DNA of 64,000 nt from SXOA01 sp046153945. Lineage in GTDB: Bacteria; Planctomycetota; Planctomycetia; Pirellulales; Pirellulaceae. A program made the translations under genes and the position numbers. The stretch spans positions 40,475 through 104,474 of the forward strand of contig JBJXFF010000025.1 of NCBI GenBank assembly GCA_046153945.1. Reading direction: 5' to 3'. This document shows positions 14,097-22,679 of this stretch, in pieces; the stretch's first letter is position 1, and each line of letters begins with the position of its first letter. The notes below the pieces were generated by a model, which searched no databases, was not told the origin of the DNA, and saw only the letters and a program-made list of their open reading frames with translations.

Positions 14097-14675
14097 TTGG
14101 AAATCGTCGCCTACCCCCATCCGACTCTCCGTCACAAGAGCAAGCCGCTGCGCAAGGTGGATGCCGAGCTGAAGAAGATGGTCGGCGAGATGTTCGAGCT
14201 GATGTATGCCAACAAGGGGATCGGCCTGGCGGCGAACCAAGTGGACCTACCGCTGCGGTTCTTCATTCTCAACCTGTCCGGTAAAAAGGGGGAAGGGGAG
14301 GAAATGGTCTTTCTCAACCCGGTCGTCAGCTTTCCCAAGGGGAGCGAAGAGGCGGAGGAGGGTTGTCTGAGCCTGCCGGGTCTGTACGGCAACGTCATCC
14401 GTCCCAAGCAGGTGCGGGTGAATGCCTATTCGCTCGAAGGGAAGGAGTTCATCGCGGATGTCTCCGGCCTGATGGGCCGCTGCATTCAGCACGAGACCGA
14501 CCACCTCGACGGGGTTCTCTTCACCGACCGGATGAACCCCACCTCCCGCACCGACATCGCCTACGACCTGCACGAATTCGAAACCGCCTTCGAAAGCCGC
14601 CGCGCCACGGGCAGTATTCCGAGCGATGAGCAGATTGCGGCTCGGCTGGCGGAGCTGGAACGGAAATACTCGTAG
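14097..14675 (+). CDS. def: peptide deformylase
   Basis: Removes the formyl group from the initiator methionine of new proteins. All three signature motifs are present: GIGLAANQV (residues 41-49), EEGCLSLP (about 84-91, metal-binding Cys) and QHETDHLDG (about 125-133, two metal His and the catalytic Glu). Length 192 aa is normal. The start is a TTG at 14097, giving MEIVAYPHPTLR as in homologues; no in-frame ATG precedes the conserved YPHP segment. A fmt gene is not adjacent. Confidence 0.95.
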   Translation: MEIVAYPHPTLRHKSKPLRKVDAELKKMVGEMFELMYANKGIGLAANQVDLPLRFFILNLSGKKGEGEEMVFLNPVVSFPKGSEEAEEGCLSLPGLYGNVIRPKQVRVNAYSLEGKEFIADVSGLMGRCIQHETDHLDGVLFTDRMNPTSRTDIAYDLHEFETAFESRRATGSIPSDEQIAARLAELERKYS

Positions 14676-14700
14676 ACTTCGTGGGATAAGCTCGATTGTT

Positions 14701-15720
14701 TTACGGCAGATAGCTATCCAGCATCACTGTCCCCGGCTCGGCACTGACTTGGCACTGGACGGCAGACGCGGGAATTAGAACAGTTTGCCCTAGAGTGAGT
14801 TGTTCGCTGCTCGCGTCCCAAGAAAGTTTGACCGAGCCCGCCAGGACCGAGAGGATGTGAAACCGCTCGTCGCCGCCGATTGAGCATTGCGCAGCGGGTT
14901 CAGTTCCATTCATCTGCCAGCGGTCTAGCACAAACTTGTCGCAGGAGACAAGCCGCTGGACGAACGGTCGCTCAGTCGACTGCGGAATCTGCGGCTGGAC
15001 GGGACCGGCGGAGTAGTTGATTGCGGCGAGGCTTTCTTCGACGTGCAGTTGCCGTGGTTTGCCGTCGGGTCCAACGCGGTTCCAATCGAAGAGGCGGAAA
15101 GTGGTGTCGCTCGCCTGCTGGATTTCCGCGACCACGAGTCCGGCTCCCAAGGCATGCACGGTTCCCGCCGGGATGAAGATGCAGTCCCCCACCTGCGGCT
15201 CATACTTGTGCAGGCACAGTTCCGTCGTCCCCCGATGAACTTCCCGCTCCAATGCCGGCCGGTCAAAACCCCGTTTCAGCCCCGCATACACCACACTCCC
15301 CGGCTCCGCGGCCAGAATTACCCACGCTTCCGTCTTCCCCAAATCCGGCGACACCTGCTTCGCCGCTGCTGCATCATTAGGATGGACCTGCACCGAAAGC
15401 ACTCGCCGGCAATCGAGAAACTTGAACAGCAGGGGAAAGCGAGTGACTTGTTTCTCCTGCAAGTGTCTTCCCAGCAACTCCTTTCCATGTTGCCCCACGA
15501 CATCACCCAGCGTCATGCCCCTCAGCGGGCCTTCAATTACAACCGACTGATCCGCCCCATGGTCCGCCAACTCCCAACTCTCCGCGTAGTCGTCTCCTTC
15601 CCCAATTGGTTTCTTCAACAGCGTCCCCAGCCGACGGCCGCCCCACAAATAGCGTTTGAAAAGAGGGGCGAAACGCAGCGGCGACAACTCCGAACCTTCT
15701 CCCATTTTCCTGCCAACCAT
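14701..15720 (-). CDS. manA: mannose-6-phosphate isomerase, class I
   Basis: Interconverts fructose 6-phosphate and mannose 6-phosphate for glycan precursors. Motifs: FKRYLWGGRRLG near the start, SVQVHPND and KTEAWVIL with zinc-binding His and Glu, and FIPAGTVHALG with a further zinc His and the active-site region. About 335-340 aa, the short Bacillus-like type. The ATG at 15720 (or 15705) is likely; the frame is open to 15837 but that part overlaps the preceding gene. It ends 25 bases from def, convergently. Confidence 0.9.
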   Translation of the reverse strand: MVGRKMGEGSELSPLRFAPLFKRYLWGGRRLGTLLKKPIGEGDDYAESWELADHGADQSVVIEGPLRGMTLGDVVGQHGKELLGRHLQEKQVTRFPLLFKFLDCRRVLSVQVHPNDAAAAKQVSPDLGKTEAWVILAAEPGSVVYAGLKRGFDRPALEREVHRGTTELCLHKYEPQVGDCIFIPAGTVHALGAGLVVAEIQQASDTTFRLFDWNRVGPDGKPRQLHVEESLAAINYSAGPVQPQIPQSTERPFVQRLVSCDKFVLDRWQMNGTEPAAQCSIGGDERFHILSVLAGSVKLSWDASSEQLTLGQTVLIPASAVQCQVSAEPGTVMLDSYLP

Positions 15721-15773
15721 TTTTCTGCTATCCCTTCTGTCCGTGTCTTCCGCGTTTTCCGTGTCCCAACCCA

Positions 15774-16691
15774 TCACTTCGCAATAGGAAACAACTTCTT
15801 TAGCTCCTCCGCGCTCGGCCGCCGCCCGTACTCGCAAATCTCAAACGACTCCGCATACTTCACCGCTTTCCCAGCCTCTTCGCCGTACATTTCCAGCAGC
15901 ACAGCCCTCGCCTTGTCCGCCTCGCGCATCTGCCGATCTTGCCAGCGGCTCTTGAGCCAGGCTTTGCGGCCGGCGGTGTCGCTTTCGGGAGGGACTGAGC
16001 GGACGAACTCCTCGCTGCCGCTGGCGCCCCCTTCGTAGACTTGCGAGGCAAGTTCGTGGACGGCGTCGATCTTCTGCTCGAAAACGTCGTCAATCGAAAC
16101 AGCGACATCCGGCTTGAACGGATACGGCCGCTGAAAGCCGTCGCTGGAGAAGAGGAAGACCGGGTTGGTTTTGAGCGGCGGCGAATCGGGGCAGAAGAAC
16201 GGCACGGTAACCATGAAGGCGGCATCCTGCACCAGCACGCCGACGTACCTATGATCCGGGTGATAATCCCACGGTCGGTGCGAGATGACGATGTCCGCTT
16301 TCCACTCCCGGATGACCTTGGTAATCAGCTTGCGGTTTTCCAGCGTCGGCAGCAGCTCACCATCGTGAATGTCCAGCACCTGCGACTCGGTCCCTAGCTT
16401 CTTCGCCGCCGCCTGCACCTCCGCCGCGCGTCGCTGAGCCAGTGGGCCGCCAGCCATCTTCCAGTGCCCGATGTCCCCGTTCGTCACCGAAACCAGCTTC
16501 ACATGATGCCCCAGCTTCGCCCACTTCGCCGCCGTCCCGCCGGCTTTGAACTCCGCATCGTCGGGATGTGCTCCGAAGACCAGAATCCGAAGCTTGCCAT
16601 CGGCATCGGCGGCGGAGGCAGATTGAGGAGCGACAACGGAACTGAGAAGTGTGGCGGTAACAAACGAGAACGAGAGCAAGAGGGATTTCAT
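15774..16691 (-). CDS. exported PIG-L/LmbE family deacetylase
   Basis: Zinc-dependent N-acetylglucosaminyl-type deacetylase. A signal peptide (MKSLLLSFSFVTATLLSSVV...ASA) is followed by LRILVFGAHPDDAEFKAGG, where HPDD holds the zinc His and catalytic Asp; HPDHR near residue 145 gives the third ligand. The substrate is unknown; planctomycete members are often secreted and may act on sugars taken up outside the cell. ATG 16691 begins the signal peptide. It lies 53 bases upstream of manA, in the same direction. Confidence 0.9.
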   Translation of the reverse strand: MKSLLLSFSFVTATLLSSVVAPQSASAADADGKLRILVFGAHPDDAEFKAGGTAAKWAKLGHHVKLVSVTNGDIGHWKMAGGPLAQRRAAEVQAAAKKLGTESQVLDIHDGELLPTLENRKLITKVIREWKADIVISHRPWDYHPDHRYVGVLVQDAAFMVTVPFFCPDSPPLKTNPVFLFSSDGFQRPYPFKPDVAVSIDDVFEQKIDAVHELASQVYEGGASGSEEFVRSVPPESDTAGRKAWLKSRWQDRQMREADKARAVLLEMYGEEAGKAVKYAESFEICEYGRRPSAEELKKLFPIAK

Positions 16692-16825
16692 GGCGGCATC
16701 TCGGGAAGGAGAAGTGCGGAGTTTTCCGAATTCCCGAATGATAGCCGAGAAAGCCGACTGACAGAAAAAGGGGGGCGAGAAAAATCGTGCCGGCTGTAGT
16801 GCCACATGAATGTGATCAACGCCTT

Positions 16826-16851
16826 CACGCCCACGCAAAGCCGTGGGCGTG
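16826..16851. repeat. intergenic hairpin
   Basis: CACGCCCACG (16826-16835) pairs with CGTGGGCGTG (16842-16851) around a 6-base loop. It lies between the TIGR03009 gene and the PIG-L gene. There is no T-run, so it is more likely a dispersed palindrome than a terminator. Confidence 0.6.
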
Positions 16852-16869
16852 CCACCCATTCGTAAACAG

Positions 16870-18123
16870 CTACTTGGTCTTGGTCTTCGTCGTCCCCGGG
16901 CGCGTGGCGGTACCGGGTGCGGGGCCTTTGACGGGAACCGGACCTTGCGGGATTTCGTTCATGTCTTCGACGACCTTCTTCCAGCCGCTGGGAACCGCTG
17001 GCTCAAAAAACTTCTTCTTCCAAACAAACAACCATTGGGGGTCGAGCAGCGATTTGTCGCCTTTTAGCGTCGTTTCTCGCTTGTCGAAGGCATACTCGGT
17101 GTGGGCCCGGTTCGTTTTGGAGTTGTAGTTGGGGGCGTACACATCGAGCGCCTTGGGGAGAAAGTCCTTCTCGTCAAGAATGATGCTCACCCTTTGGAAG
17201 TTGGCCGCATCACGGGGGAATTTTGGCACAGCTTCCAGCCAGTATTCTCCCTTGCGGTCGGTCGGGGGATCGAGGGGACGAATCCAGTAGCGAGCTTTGA
17301 TTGTGGCGACCTTGGCTCCGAACAGAAACGGCAATGGGCCGTCGGCAATCGCCTTCCCCTGCATCTCGTTGGGGAGAATCCGCTGGTAGAGCCGCTTTTC
17401 CCTGATGCTGAATTCAAAGATGCTCCGGCCATCGCAGACCCACTGCTCGCCGATTTGATCCAGCCATTGCACTTTGTCCCCTTCCTTTGCCGGGGCACTG
17501 TACTTCAGCAGTTTCTCGACCTTGAACATCCCCTTATCGGGCTTGGCATATTGAATGATCCCCTCCCCGAACGTGAACGGGATTTTGGGATCCTTGGGTC
17601 CAAACGCCGGGTCATGCTCCCAGCGTTTGAAGCTGCACTTGAAGGTGACGATCTCGTCGCTCGTTTTTTCCCAAGCCACAAGCACTTCGTCGACCCACTG
17701 TTGCACGTTGGGTGCGAGGGGAAACCAATCGGGCTGCCGAGGTGCGGCTTCCATCTCCAGCGGCAGTGGCTTGGCCGCGGGGCTCTTTAGATCTTGCCGC
17801 GGAACGCCTGCTTTGGGCGAGGTCCCTTTCTCAGGGTTCGGACCGGCTACGGGTTCGCGAAGGGGCTCTTCCGCTGCCGTACGGCGAACAGGTGATTGCC
17901 CGCCAGTTTGTGGCGGTCGCGTTTGTTCGCTCCGGGGGGCAGCAGGGCCGTAAGTGGGTCCCTTGGTGCCGGTGGTCGCTCCTCCCTTCGGCTGAGAATA
18001 ACGCGCCTGAGTACGCGGCGGCTCGGTCGTCTCTCCCGACTGAGCGAACACCACGCTCTGCGCAGCGCTTCCCAGGAAAGACACAATTCCAACCAGCGAT
18101 GCAATCAAATACGTGCGGGTCAT
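16870..18123 (-). CDS. TIGR03009 family exported protein
   Basis: A planctomycete-only family. After a signal peptide (MTRTYLIASLVGIVSFLGSA...VFAQ) comes a Pro/Arg/Gly-rich low-complexity stretch (about residues 30-120) and then the conserved domain starting QWVDEVLVAWEKTSDEIVTF. Features inside it are FGEGIIQYAKPDKGMFKVEK, WVCDGRSIFEFS and YWLEAVPKFPRDAANF. The fold resembles LolA/LolB-type lipoprotein carriers (inference from pattern). AGGAG lies 6 bases before ATG 18123. The C-terminus is Thr/Pro/Gly/Lys-rich. Role unknown. Confidence 0.85.
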   Translation of the reverse strand: MTRTYLIASLVGIVSFLGSAAQSVVFAQSGETTEPPRTQARYSQPKGGATTGTKGPTYGPAAPRSEQTRPPQTGGQSPVRRTAAEEPLREPVAGPNPEKGTSPKAGVPRQDLKSPAAKPLPLEMEAAPRQPDWFPLAPNVQQWVDEVLVAWEKTSDEIVTFKCSFKRWEHDPAFGPKDPKIPFTFGEGIIQYAKPDKGMFKVEKLLKYSAPAKEGDKVQWLDQIGEQWVCDGRSIFEFSIREKRLYQRILPNEMQGKAIADGPLPFLFGAKVATIKARYWIRPLDPPTDRKGEYWLEAVPKFPRDAANFQRVSIILDEKDFLPKALDVYAPNYNSKTNRAHTEYAFDKRETTLKGDKSLLDPQWLFVWKKKFFEPAVPSGWKKVVEDMNEIPQGPVPVKGPAPGTATRPGTTKTKTK

Positions 18124-18387
18124 CCTTGACTCCTGCGCGGGGCCAGCCTTCAGAAATGCCAGCCGTCATGATAATCTGCCGAGCCGAATTCCCCCTAGAT
18201 CGATTCCTATCTCGGCAGTCCAATTGCTAATGCCAACAATTCCCCCCTAAATGCCGCCGAAAGGCGATTCTTGGTAAAATGCGTACCCTTACATCTTCGC
18301 GCGGAGCCTGAAACATCTTGGCTGCCGGCTAGTTGCCTCCTAAAATGGACTCTTGTTCCCCCACGGTTGTGTCTGCGGAGCTCTGTC

Positions 18388-19710
18388 ATGTCCAAAACTG
18401 TCTCATCCGCTCTGGCCAATCCTGACAAGCACGATACCAGCATCAAGCGGGTCGGCATTTTGTTCGCCGGCGGCCCCGCCCCCGCTGCCAACGCGGTCAT
18501 CTCGACCGCTGCTGTCGCCTTCCTCCGCAACGGCATCGAAGTCGTAGGCATCAAGCACGGCTACTCCTCCCTCAATGAGTACTCTCCGGAAAAGCCATTG
18601 AAGGAGGACGAGGATTTCATCAACATCACTCACAAAACCCTCAAGCGGACTCGCAACTCACAGGGGATTTTGATCGGCACCGCCCGAACCAACCCGGGGA
18701 AGAACATTTCAAGCCCCGCCCATCTCCAAGATGCCAAACTTTCCGCCCCGTTGCGTCGGGTTTACGAAGGACTCTGCTCCATCGGTGTCGATGCCCTAAT
18801 CTCCATCGGTGGTGACGACACTCTCAAGACGGCGAATAAATTCAAGCTCTATCAAGACCTGCTGCCGGCGGGGTCAAAAAAAATCCCCGTCGTTCATCTC
18901 CCCAAAACGATTGACAACGATTACCACGGCATCGATTTCACGTTCGGCTTCTTCACCGCCGTGGAAACGCTGGCGGCGGAAATTCGCAACCTGCTGTACG
19001 ACGCCGAAGCCTCCCGGGCCTACTTCCTCACCGAAACCATGGGCCGCAGCGCCGGCTGGCTCTCCTATGGCGCGGCGATTGCCGGCGAAGCGAGCCTGGT
19101 CATCAGCGTCGAAGACATCATCGGCACCTACCGTACCGAGGAGGCGATGTTCAATCCGGTCACCAAAGTTACGGAAAAACGGGATGTGATGGACGTGGAC
19201 CGAGTCGTCAGTCGCATCGTCAAGACAATGCTGGCCCGCGACGAAGAGAAAAAGCCCTTCGGCGTGATTGTGATGGCGGAAGGACTCGCGGAACTACTGC
19301 CGTCGCAGTATCTGGAAGGTATCCCGCGGGACGATCACGGCCACATCTCGATTTCGCACGTCAATCTCGGCCGGATGTTCGCCCGTTTGGTAGCCGACGC
19401 TTATAAAAAGGCCACGGGCAAGGAACGCAAGGTGACCGGCCTGCAACTCGGCTACGAAGCCCGCTGCGCCAAGCCCCACGCCTTCGACGTGATGCTCGGG
19501 GCCCAGCTCGGTGTCGGTGCTTATCGGGCGCTCGTGGAAGAAGGGCACAACGGCGTGATGGTTTCCGTCACGGGCCAATTACAGCTTCACTACGAGCCCT
19601 TTGACAAACTCATCGACCCGCAAACCCTCGTCACCGTCGTCCGCTACATCGAACACGGCAGCGACTTCCATAAGCTGGCGCGGTTTCTGGAGACGTACGT
19701 GAATAAGTAG
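18388..19710 (+). CDS. pfp: 6-phosphofructokinase, pyrophosphate-dependent type
   Basis: Phosphorylates fructose 6-phosphate, probably with pyrophosphate. The motif GGDDT (about residue 145) has the second Asp typical of PPi enzymes in place of the Gly of ATP-PFK (GGDGS). PKTIDNDYHG carries the catalytic Asp, TMGRSAGWLS binds the sugar phosphate, and VIVMAEGL continues the fold. Length 440 aa is right for the long PPi-PFK group. ATG 18388 is used; the frame is open to 18271 but lacks conserved sequence. Stand-alone gene. Confidence 0.88.
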   Translation: MSKTVSSALANPDKHDTSIKRVGILFAGGPAPAANAVISTAAVAFLRNGIEVVGIKHGYSSLNEYSPEKPLKEDEDFINITHKTLKRTRNSQGILIGTARTNPGKNISSPAHLQDAKLSAPLRRVYEGLCSIGVDALISIGGDDTLKTANKFKLYQDLLPAGSKKIPVVHLPKTIDNDYHGIDFTFGFFTAVETLAAEIRNLLYDAEASRAYFLTETMGRSAGWLSYGAAIAGEASLVISVEDIIGTYRTEEAMFNPVTKVTEKRDVMDVDRVVSRIVKTMLARDEEKKPFGVIVMAEGLAELLPSQYLEGIPRDDHGHISISHVNLGRMFARLVADAYKKATGKERKVTGLQLGYEARCAKPHAFDVMLGAQLGVGAYRALVEEGHNGVMVSVTGQLQLHYEPFDKLIDPQTLVTVVRYIEHGSDFHKLARFLETYVNK

Positions 19711-20245
19711 GGCCCGGCCACTACCCCCGCTGCTCATCCACAAAAGGTTCCTATCGAAGGACCGTCGGATGCCTGAGATAGACTTGCGTTCTATCGATCG
19801 CCCCCCTGGTATTCCTATCTCGCTGGTGACAAGGCTTGGGGGGGATGTGAAAACCTCACCCACGCTTGACTTATACGTCACAGTTGTATAGTATTGACGG
19901 TGGGGCGTAGCTGCGGTCTGGTGCGCGCGGATGGAACAACGTTGTGGTTGGTGTTTGAGAGCCCAAACCCAGGCCGCGACGGTTCCCTGACAACGGAGAA
20001 ATACCTTATCAAAAGAGAATTCTGTGATGAATCAGAATCCATCAGAAAATGACGAATATGAATCAACTTGCGTCGACGTGAATCAACGCAACCTGCTACT
20101 TGATAAAAACTTACGGTGATTCACGTTGCCGCAAGACTTGTGAATGAGGGAACCTGAATCACATGAATCAAATCCGCTATAGTGGGGGTAATTCGGCGCT
20201 TATCAACTGGTAATTTGGGATGGGACAGAAAACAAAAGGTGAACC
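19711..20245. other. 535-base gap, no gene seen
   Basis: No frame has a credible start or composition. The stretch 20020-20170 repeats 'gaatca' motifs (TGATGAATCAGAATCCATCA, GAATCAACTTG, GTGAATCAACG) without a regular period and resembles the similar 'gaatc' tract near 12500-12590. It probably includes the SDR promoter. Confidence 0.4.
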
Positions 20246-20995
20246 ATGAATCTGAAGGGGAAAGTCGCACTGGTGACCGGGGGAACGATGGGCATCGGGG
20301 CGGCCATTGCCATTGATCTGGCCCGCCGCGGAGCCCAACTCTCCATCTGCGCCCGTGAATTGGGAGATGACGCAAAACAGACGAAGTCGGCTATTGAAGC
20401 TGTTGGCGGAAAGGCCCACTTGTTGAGCTTGGATATGTCCCTGGCGGAGGATTGCGCGCAGGCCGTGGAGCAGACGATGGCACACTTCGGCCGGCTGGAC
20501 GTGCTGGTGCATAATGCCGGCGGGCCGAGCTTTGGCCGCATCGACGAGGTGACCCCCGAGCAGTGGCGGCAGACGATGGCCCTGCATGTGGATGCCTGCT
20601 TCTACCTTTGCAAAGCGGCGCTACCTCATTTGCGGAAGGCGGGAGAAGCCGCCATCATCACCGTCGCTTCCACCGCCGGCATCCGAGGCGTGCCGGGAGC
20701 GATCGCCTACGCCACGGCCAAGGGGGCGATACCGCAGTTCACCCGCTCGCTGGCCCGCGACCTGGCCGACGACAACATCCGAGTGAACTGCATTGCCCCC
20801 GGCATCATCCGAACCCGTTTCCACAAGGACATGCCGGCGGAGCGAAAAGAATTCAACCTCAAGCACCGCGTCCCCCTCCACCGCGAAGGAACCGCTGAGC
20901 AAGTCGCCGAAGCGGTGGCCCTGCTGATCACCAACGACTACATCACCGGCGAGATGATTGTGGTGGACGGCGGGCTGACGATGAAGATTCCGTAG
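20246..20995 (+). CDS. short-chain dehydrogenase/reductase
   Basis: Cytoplasmic NAD(P)-dependent oxidoreductase of 249 aa. VTGGTMGIGAAIA (about residues 10-22) is the dinucleotide-binding glycine motif, NAGG marks strand 4, and the catalytic YATAK is near 153. VNCIAPGIIRTRF and the C-terminal GEMIVVDGGL are typical for FabG-like SDRs. Substrate cannot be told from sequence. It stands alone, followed by a large palindromic element. Confidence 0.9.
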   Translation: MNLKGKVALVTGGTMGIGAAIAIDLARRGAQLSICARELGDDAKQTKSAIEAVGGKAHLLSLDMSLAEDCAQAVEQTMAHFGRLDVLVHNAGGPSFGRIDEVTPEQWRQTMALHVDACFYLCKAALPHLRKAGEAAIITVASTAGIRGVPGAIAYATAKGAIPQFTRSLARDLADDNIRVNCIAPGIIRTRFHKDMPAERKEFNLKHRVPLHREGTAEQVAEAVALLITNDYITGEMIVVDGGLTMKIP

Positions 20996-21056
20996 ATCGG
21001 CGCATTGGGCCAACTACTATGGGAAACGTAAACAGATCGACAATTGGATTTGGCCA

Positions 21057-21263
21057 CCACCGAGCTTGCCTCGGTGGAGCCCATGATTTTGCACTAGAGT
21101 CGAAAGGAAAATAAATTCGTCCCCACCGGCCTCGTGCCGGTGGAACGCATGATTCCCACGCTCGAATCATGTGCTCCACCGACGCGAGGTCAGTGGGGGC
21201 AAGAGAGAAAATGAGTTACTCTCTAGTGCAAAATCAGTTCACCGACCGAGGCAAGCTCGGTGG
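21057..21263. repeat. 207-bp imperfect palindrome, MITE-like
   Basis: Outer arms 21057-21075 and 21245-21263 are perfect inverted repeats (CCACCGAGCTTGCCTCGGT). Inner arms 21085-21099 and 21221-21235 also pair perfectly (GATTTTGCACTAGAG), and the centre (CCCCACCGGCCTCGTGCCGG... with ...CCGACGCGAGGTCAGTGGGG) pairs partly. No ORF inside. It ends about 45 bases before the TIGR03790 gene, so it may affect that gene's leader. Confidence 0.8.
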
Positions 21264-21306
21264 GGTCCGAGGAACAGCAACAATTTCAAGAGACAGACGA
21301 AATGCG

Positions 21307-22671
21307 ATGAAACGACTAACCGTAGCTTTCCTTATGTTGACAGGTTTCACTCCGGCTCTGGCACTGGAGCCCGCCGGTGTCTTCCTGCTGGTCAACAAGA
21401 ACATGCCCGCGTCGCAGGAAGTGGCCGAGCACTACTGCGCGAAGCGGGGCGTGCCGAAGGAGAATATCGTCGCGCTCGACTTGCCAAGTGGCGAGGACAT
21501 CGGCCGTAAGGACTTTGACGAAAAGCTGGCCGGGCCGCTCCGCGAGGCGCTGAAGGAGAAGAAGGACCAGGCCAAAGTGCTCTTGGCGGTGTACGGAGTG
21601 CCTCTGCGGGTTGGCTCGCCGGACCTGACGGAAGAGGAAAAGGCCGAACTCACCAAGCTCGATGCGGAACTGGCTTTGTCCAAGACCGAAATCGAACGGC
21701 TGGAGAAACTGGTGTCGATTGCGGAAGCAGAGCACAAAGAGAAGAACTCCGACGAAACGAAAGAGGCCCTCGCGGCTCGCAAGCAAGAACTTGACGCAGC
21801 CAAGCGAAAGCAACAGCCGCTGCAAGGCAAACGGGAACAACTCGTTCGCAGCGGTCGTTTCGACAGCCGGGCGGCGGTCGATAGCGAGCTCATGCTCCTC
21901 TGGTGGGACAAAATCGAGCTTCGCGGCTGGGTGAACAACCCGCTCTACTGGCAAATTCCAGAAAATGTCCGCGCGACCGCGTCCAAAACGCTCCTCACCT
22001 GCCGGCTGGATGGCCCGACGCCGGAAATCGCGAAGCGTCTGGTCGATGATGCTCTCGAAGCGGAGAAAGAAGGTCTGCAAGGAAAGGTCTACATCGATGC
22101 CCGCGGCATTGGCTACGACCCTAAGGGGGACGCGGGCTTCGGCTACGGCGGCTACGACCAATCGATGCGCGATATGGCGGACCTACTGAAGGACGAAGCC
22201 AAGCTGGAGGTGATTCTCGACGACAAAGGGGAACTCTTCGCCGTGGAAGCCTGCCCCGATTGCTCCCTCTACTGCGGCTGGTATTCGCACGCCAATTTCA
22301 TCGACAGCTGTCGCTTCAAAAAGGGAGCTGTCGCCTGGCACCTCGCCAGCAGCGAGGCAGTGTCGCTGCGGCAGGAGGGTTCGAAGCTGTGGTGCAAGAA
22401 CCTGTTGGAAAAAGGGGCCTGCGCGACGCTCGGCCCCGTCGCCGAACCCTTCACCATCGGCTTCCCCAAGCCGGCGGAGTTTTTCGGCTCACTCGCCACG
22501 GGCAAGTACACGCTCGTCGAATCCTATGGCCGCACCGTCATGCTGACGAGTTGGATGGGGACGCTCATCGGCGATCCCCTCTATAACCCCTTCGGCAAAA
22601 AACCAGCCCTCGCCGAAGACAAGATCTTCGCCAGTCCTAAAGGAGGCCAGTTTTTTATGCGTGGGAGGTAG
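21307..22671 (+). CDS. TIGR03790 family exported protein
   Basis: A signal peptide (MKRLTVAFLMLTGFTPALAL) precedes VFLLVNKNMPASQEVAEHYC and KRGVPKENIVALDLPSGEDI, the conserved opening of TIGR03790 proteins. A charged coiled coil (about residues 105-185, ELTKLDAELALSKTEIERLE) is inserted, then WWDKIELRGW, CRLDGPTPEIAKRLVDDALE, GKVYIDARGIGYD and a C-terminal segment with SYGRTVMLTSWMGTLIGDPL. The reading frame is open to 21169 but that part is palindromic repeat, so ATG 21307 is used. Function of the family is not known; found in planctomycetes and some other exporters of large surface proteins. Confidence 0.8.
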   Translation: MKRLTVAFLMLTGFTPALALEPAGVFLLVNKNMPASQEVAEHYCAKRGVPKENIVALDLPSGEDIGRKDFDEKLAGPLREALKEKKDQAKVLLAVYGVPLRVGSPDLTEEEKAELTKLDAELALSKTEIERLEKLVSIAEAEHKEKNSDETKEALAARKQELDAAKRKQQPLQGKREQLVRSGRFDSRAAVDSELMLLWWDKIELRGWVNNPLYWQIPENVRATASKTLLTCRLDGPTPEIAKRLVDDALEAEKEGLQGKVYIDARGIGYDPKGDAGFGYGGYDQSMRDMADLLKDEAKLEVILDDKGELFAVEACPDCSLYCGWYSHANFIDSCRFKKGAVAWHLASSEAVSLRQEGSKLWCKNLLEKGACATLGPVAEPFTIGFPKPAEFFGSLATGKYTLVESYGRTVMLTSWMGTLIGDPLYNPFGKKPALAEDKIFASPKGGQFFMRGR

Positions 22672-22679
22672 AGGTTGAC

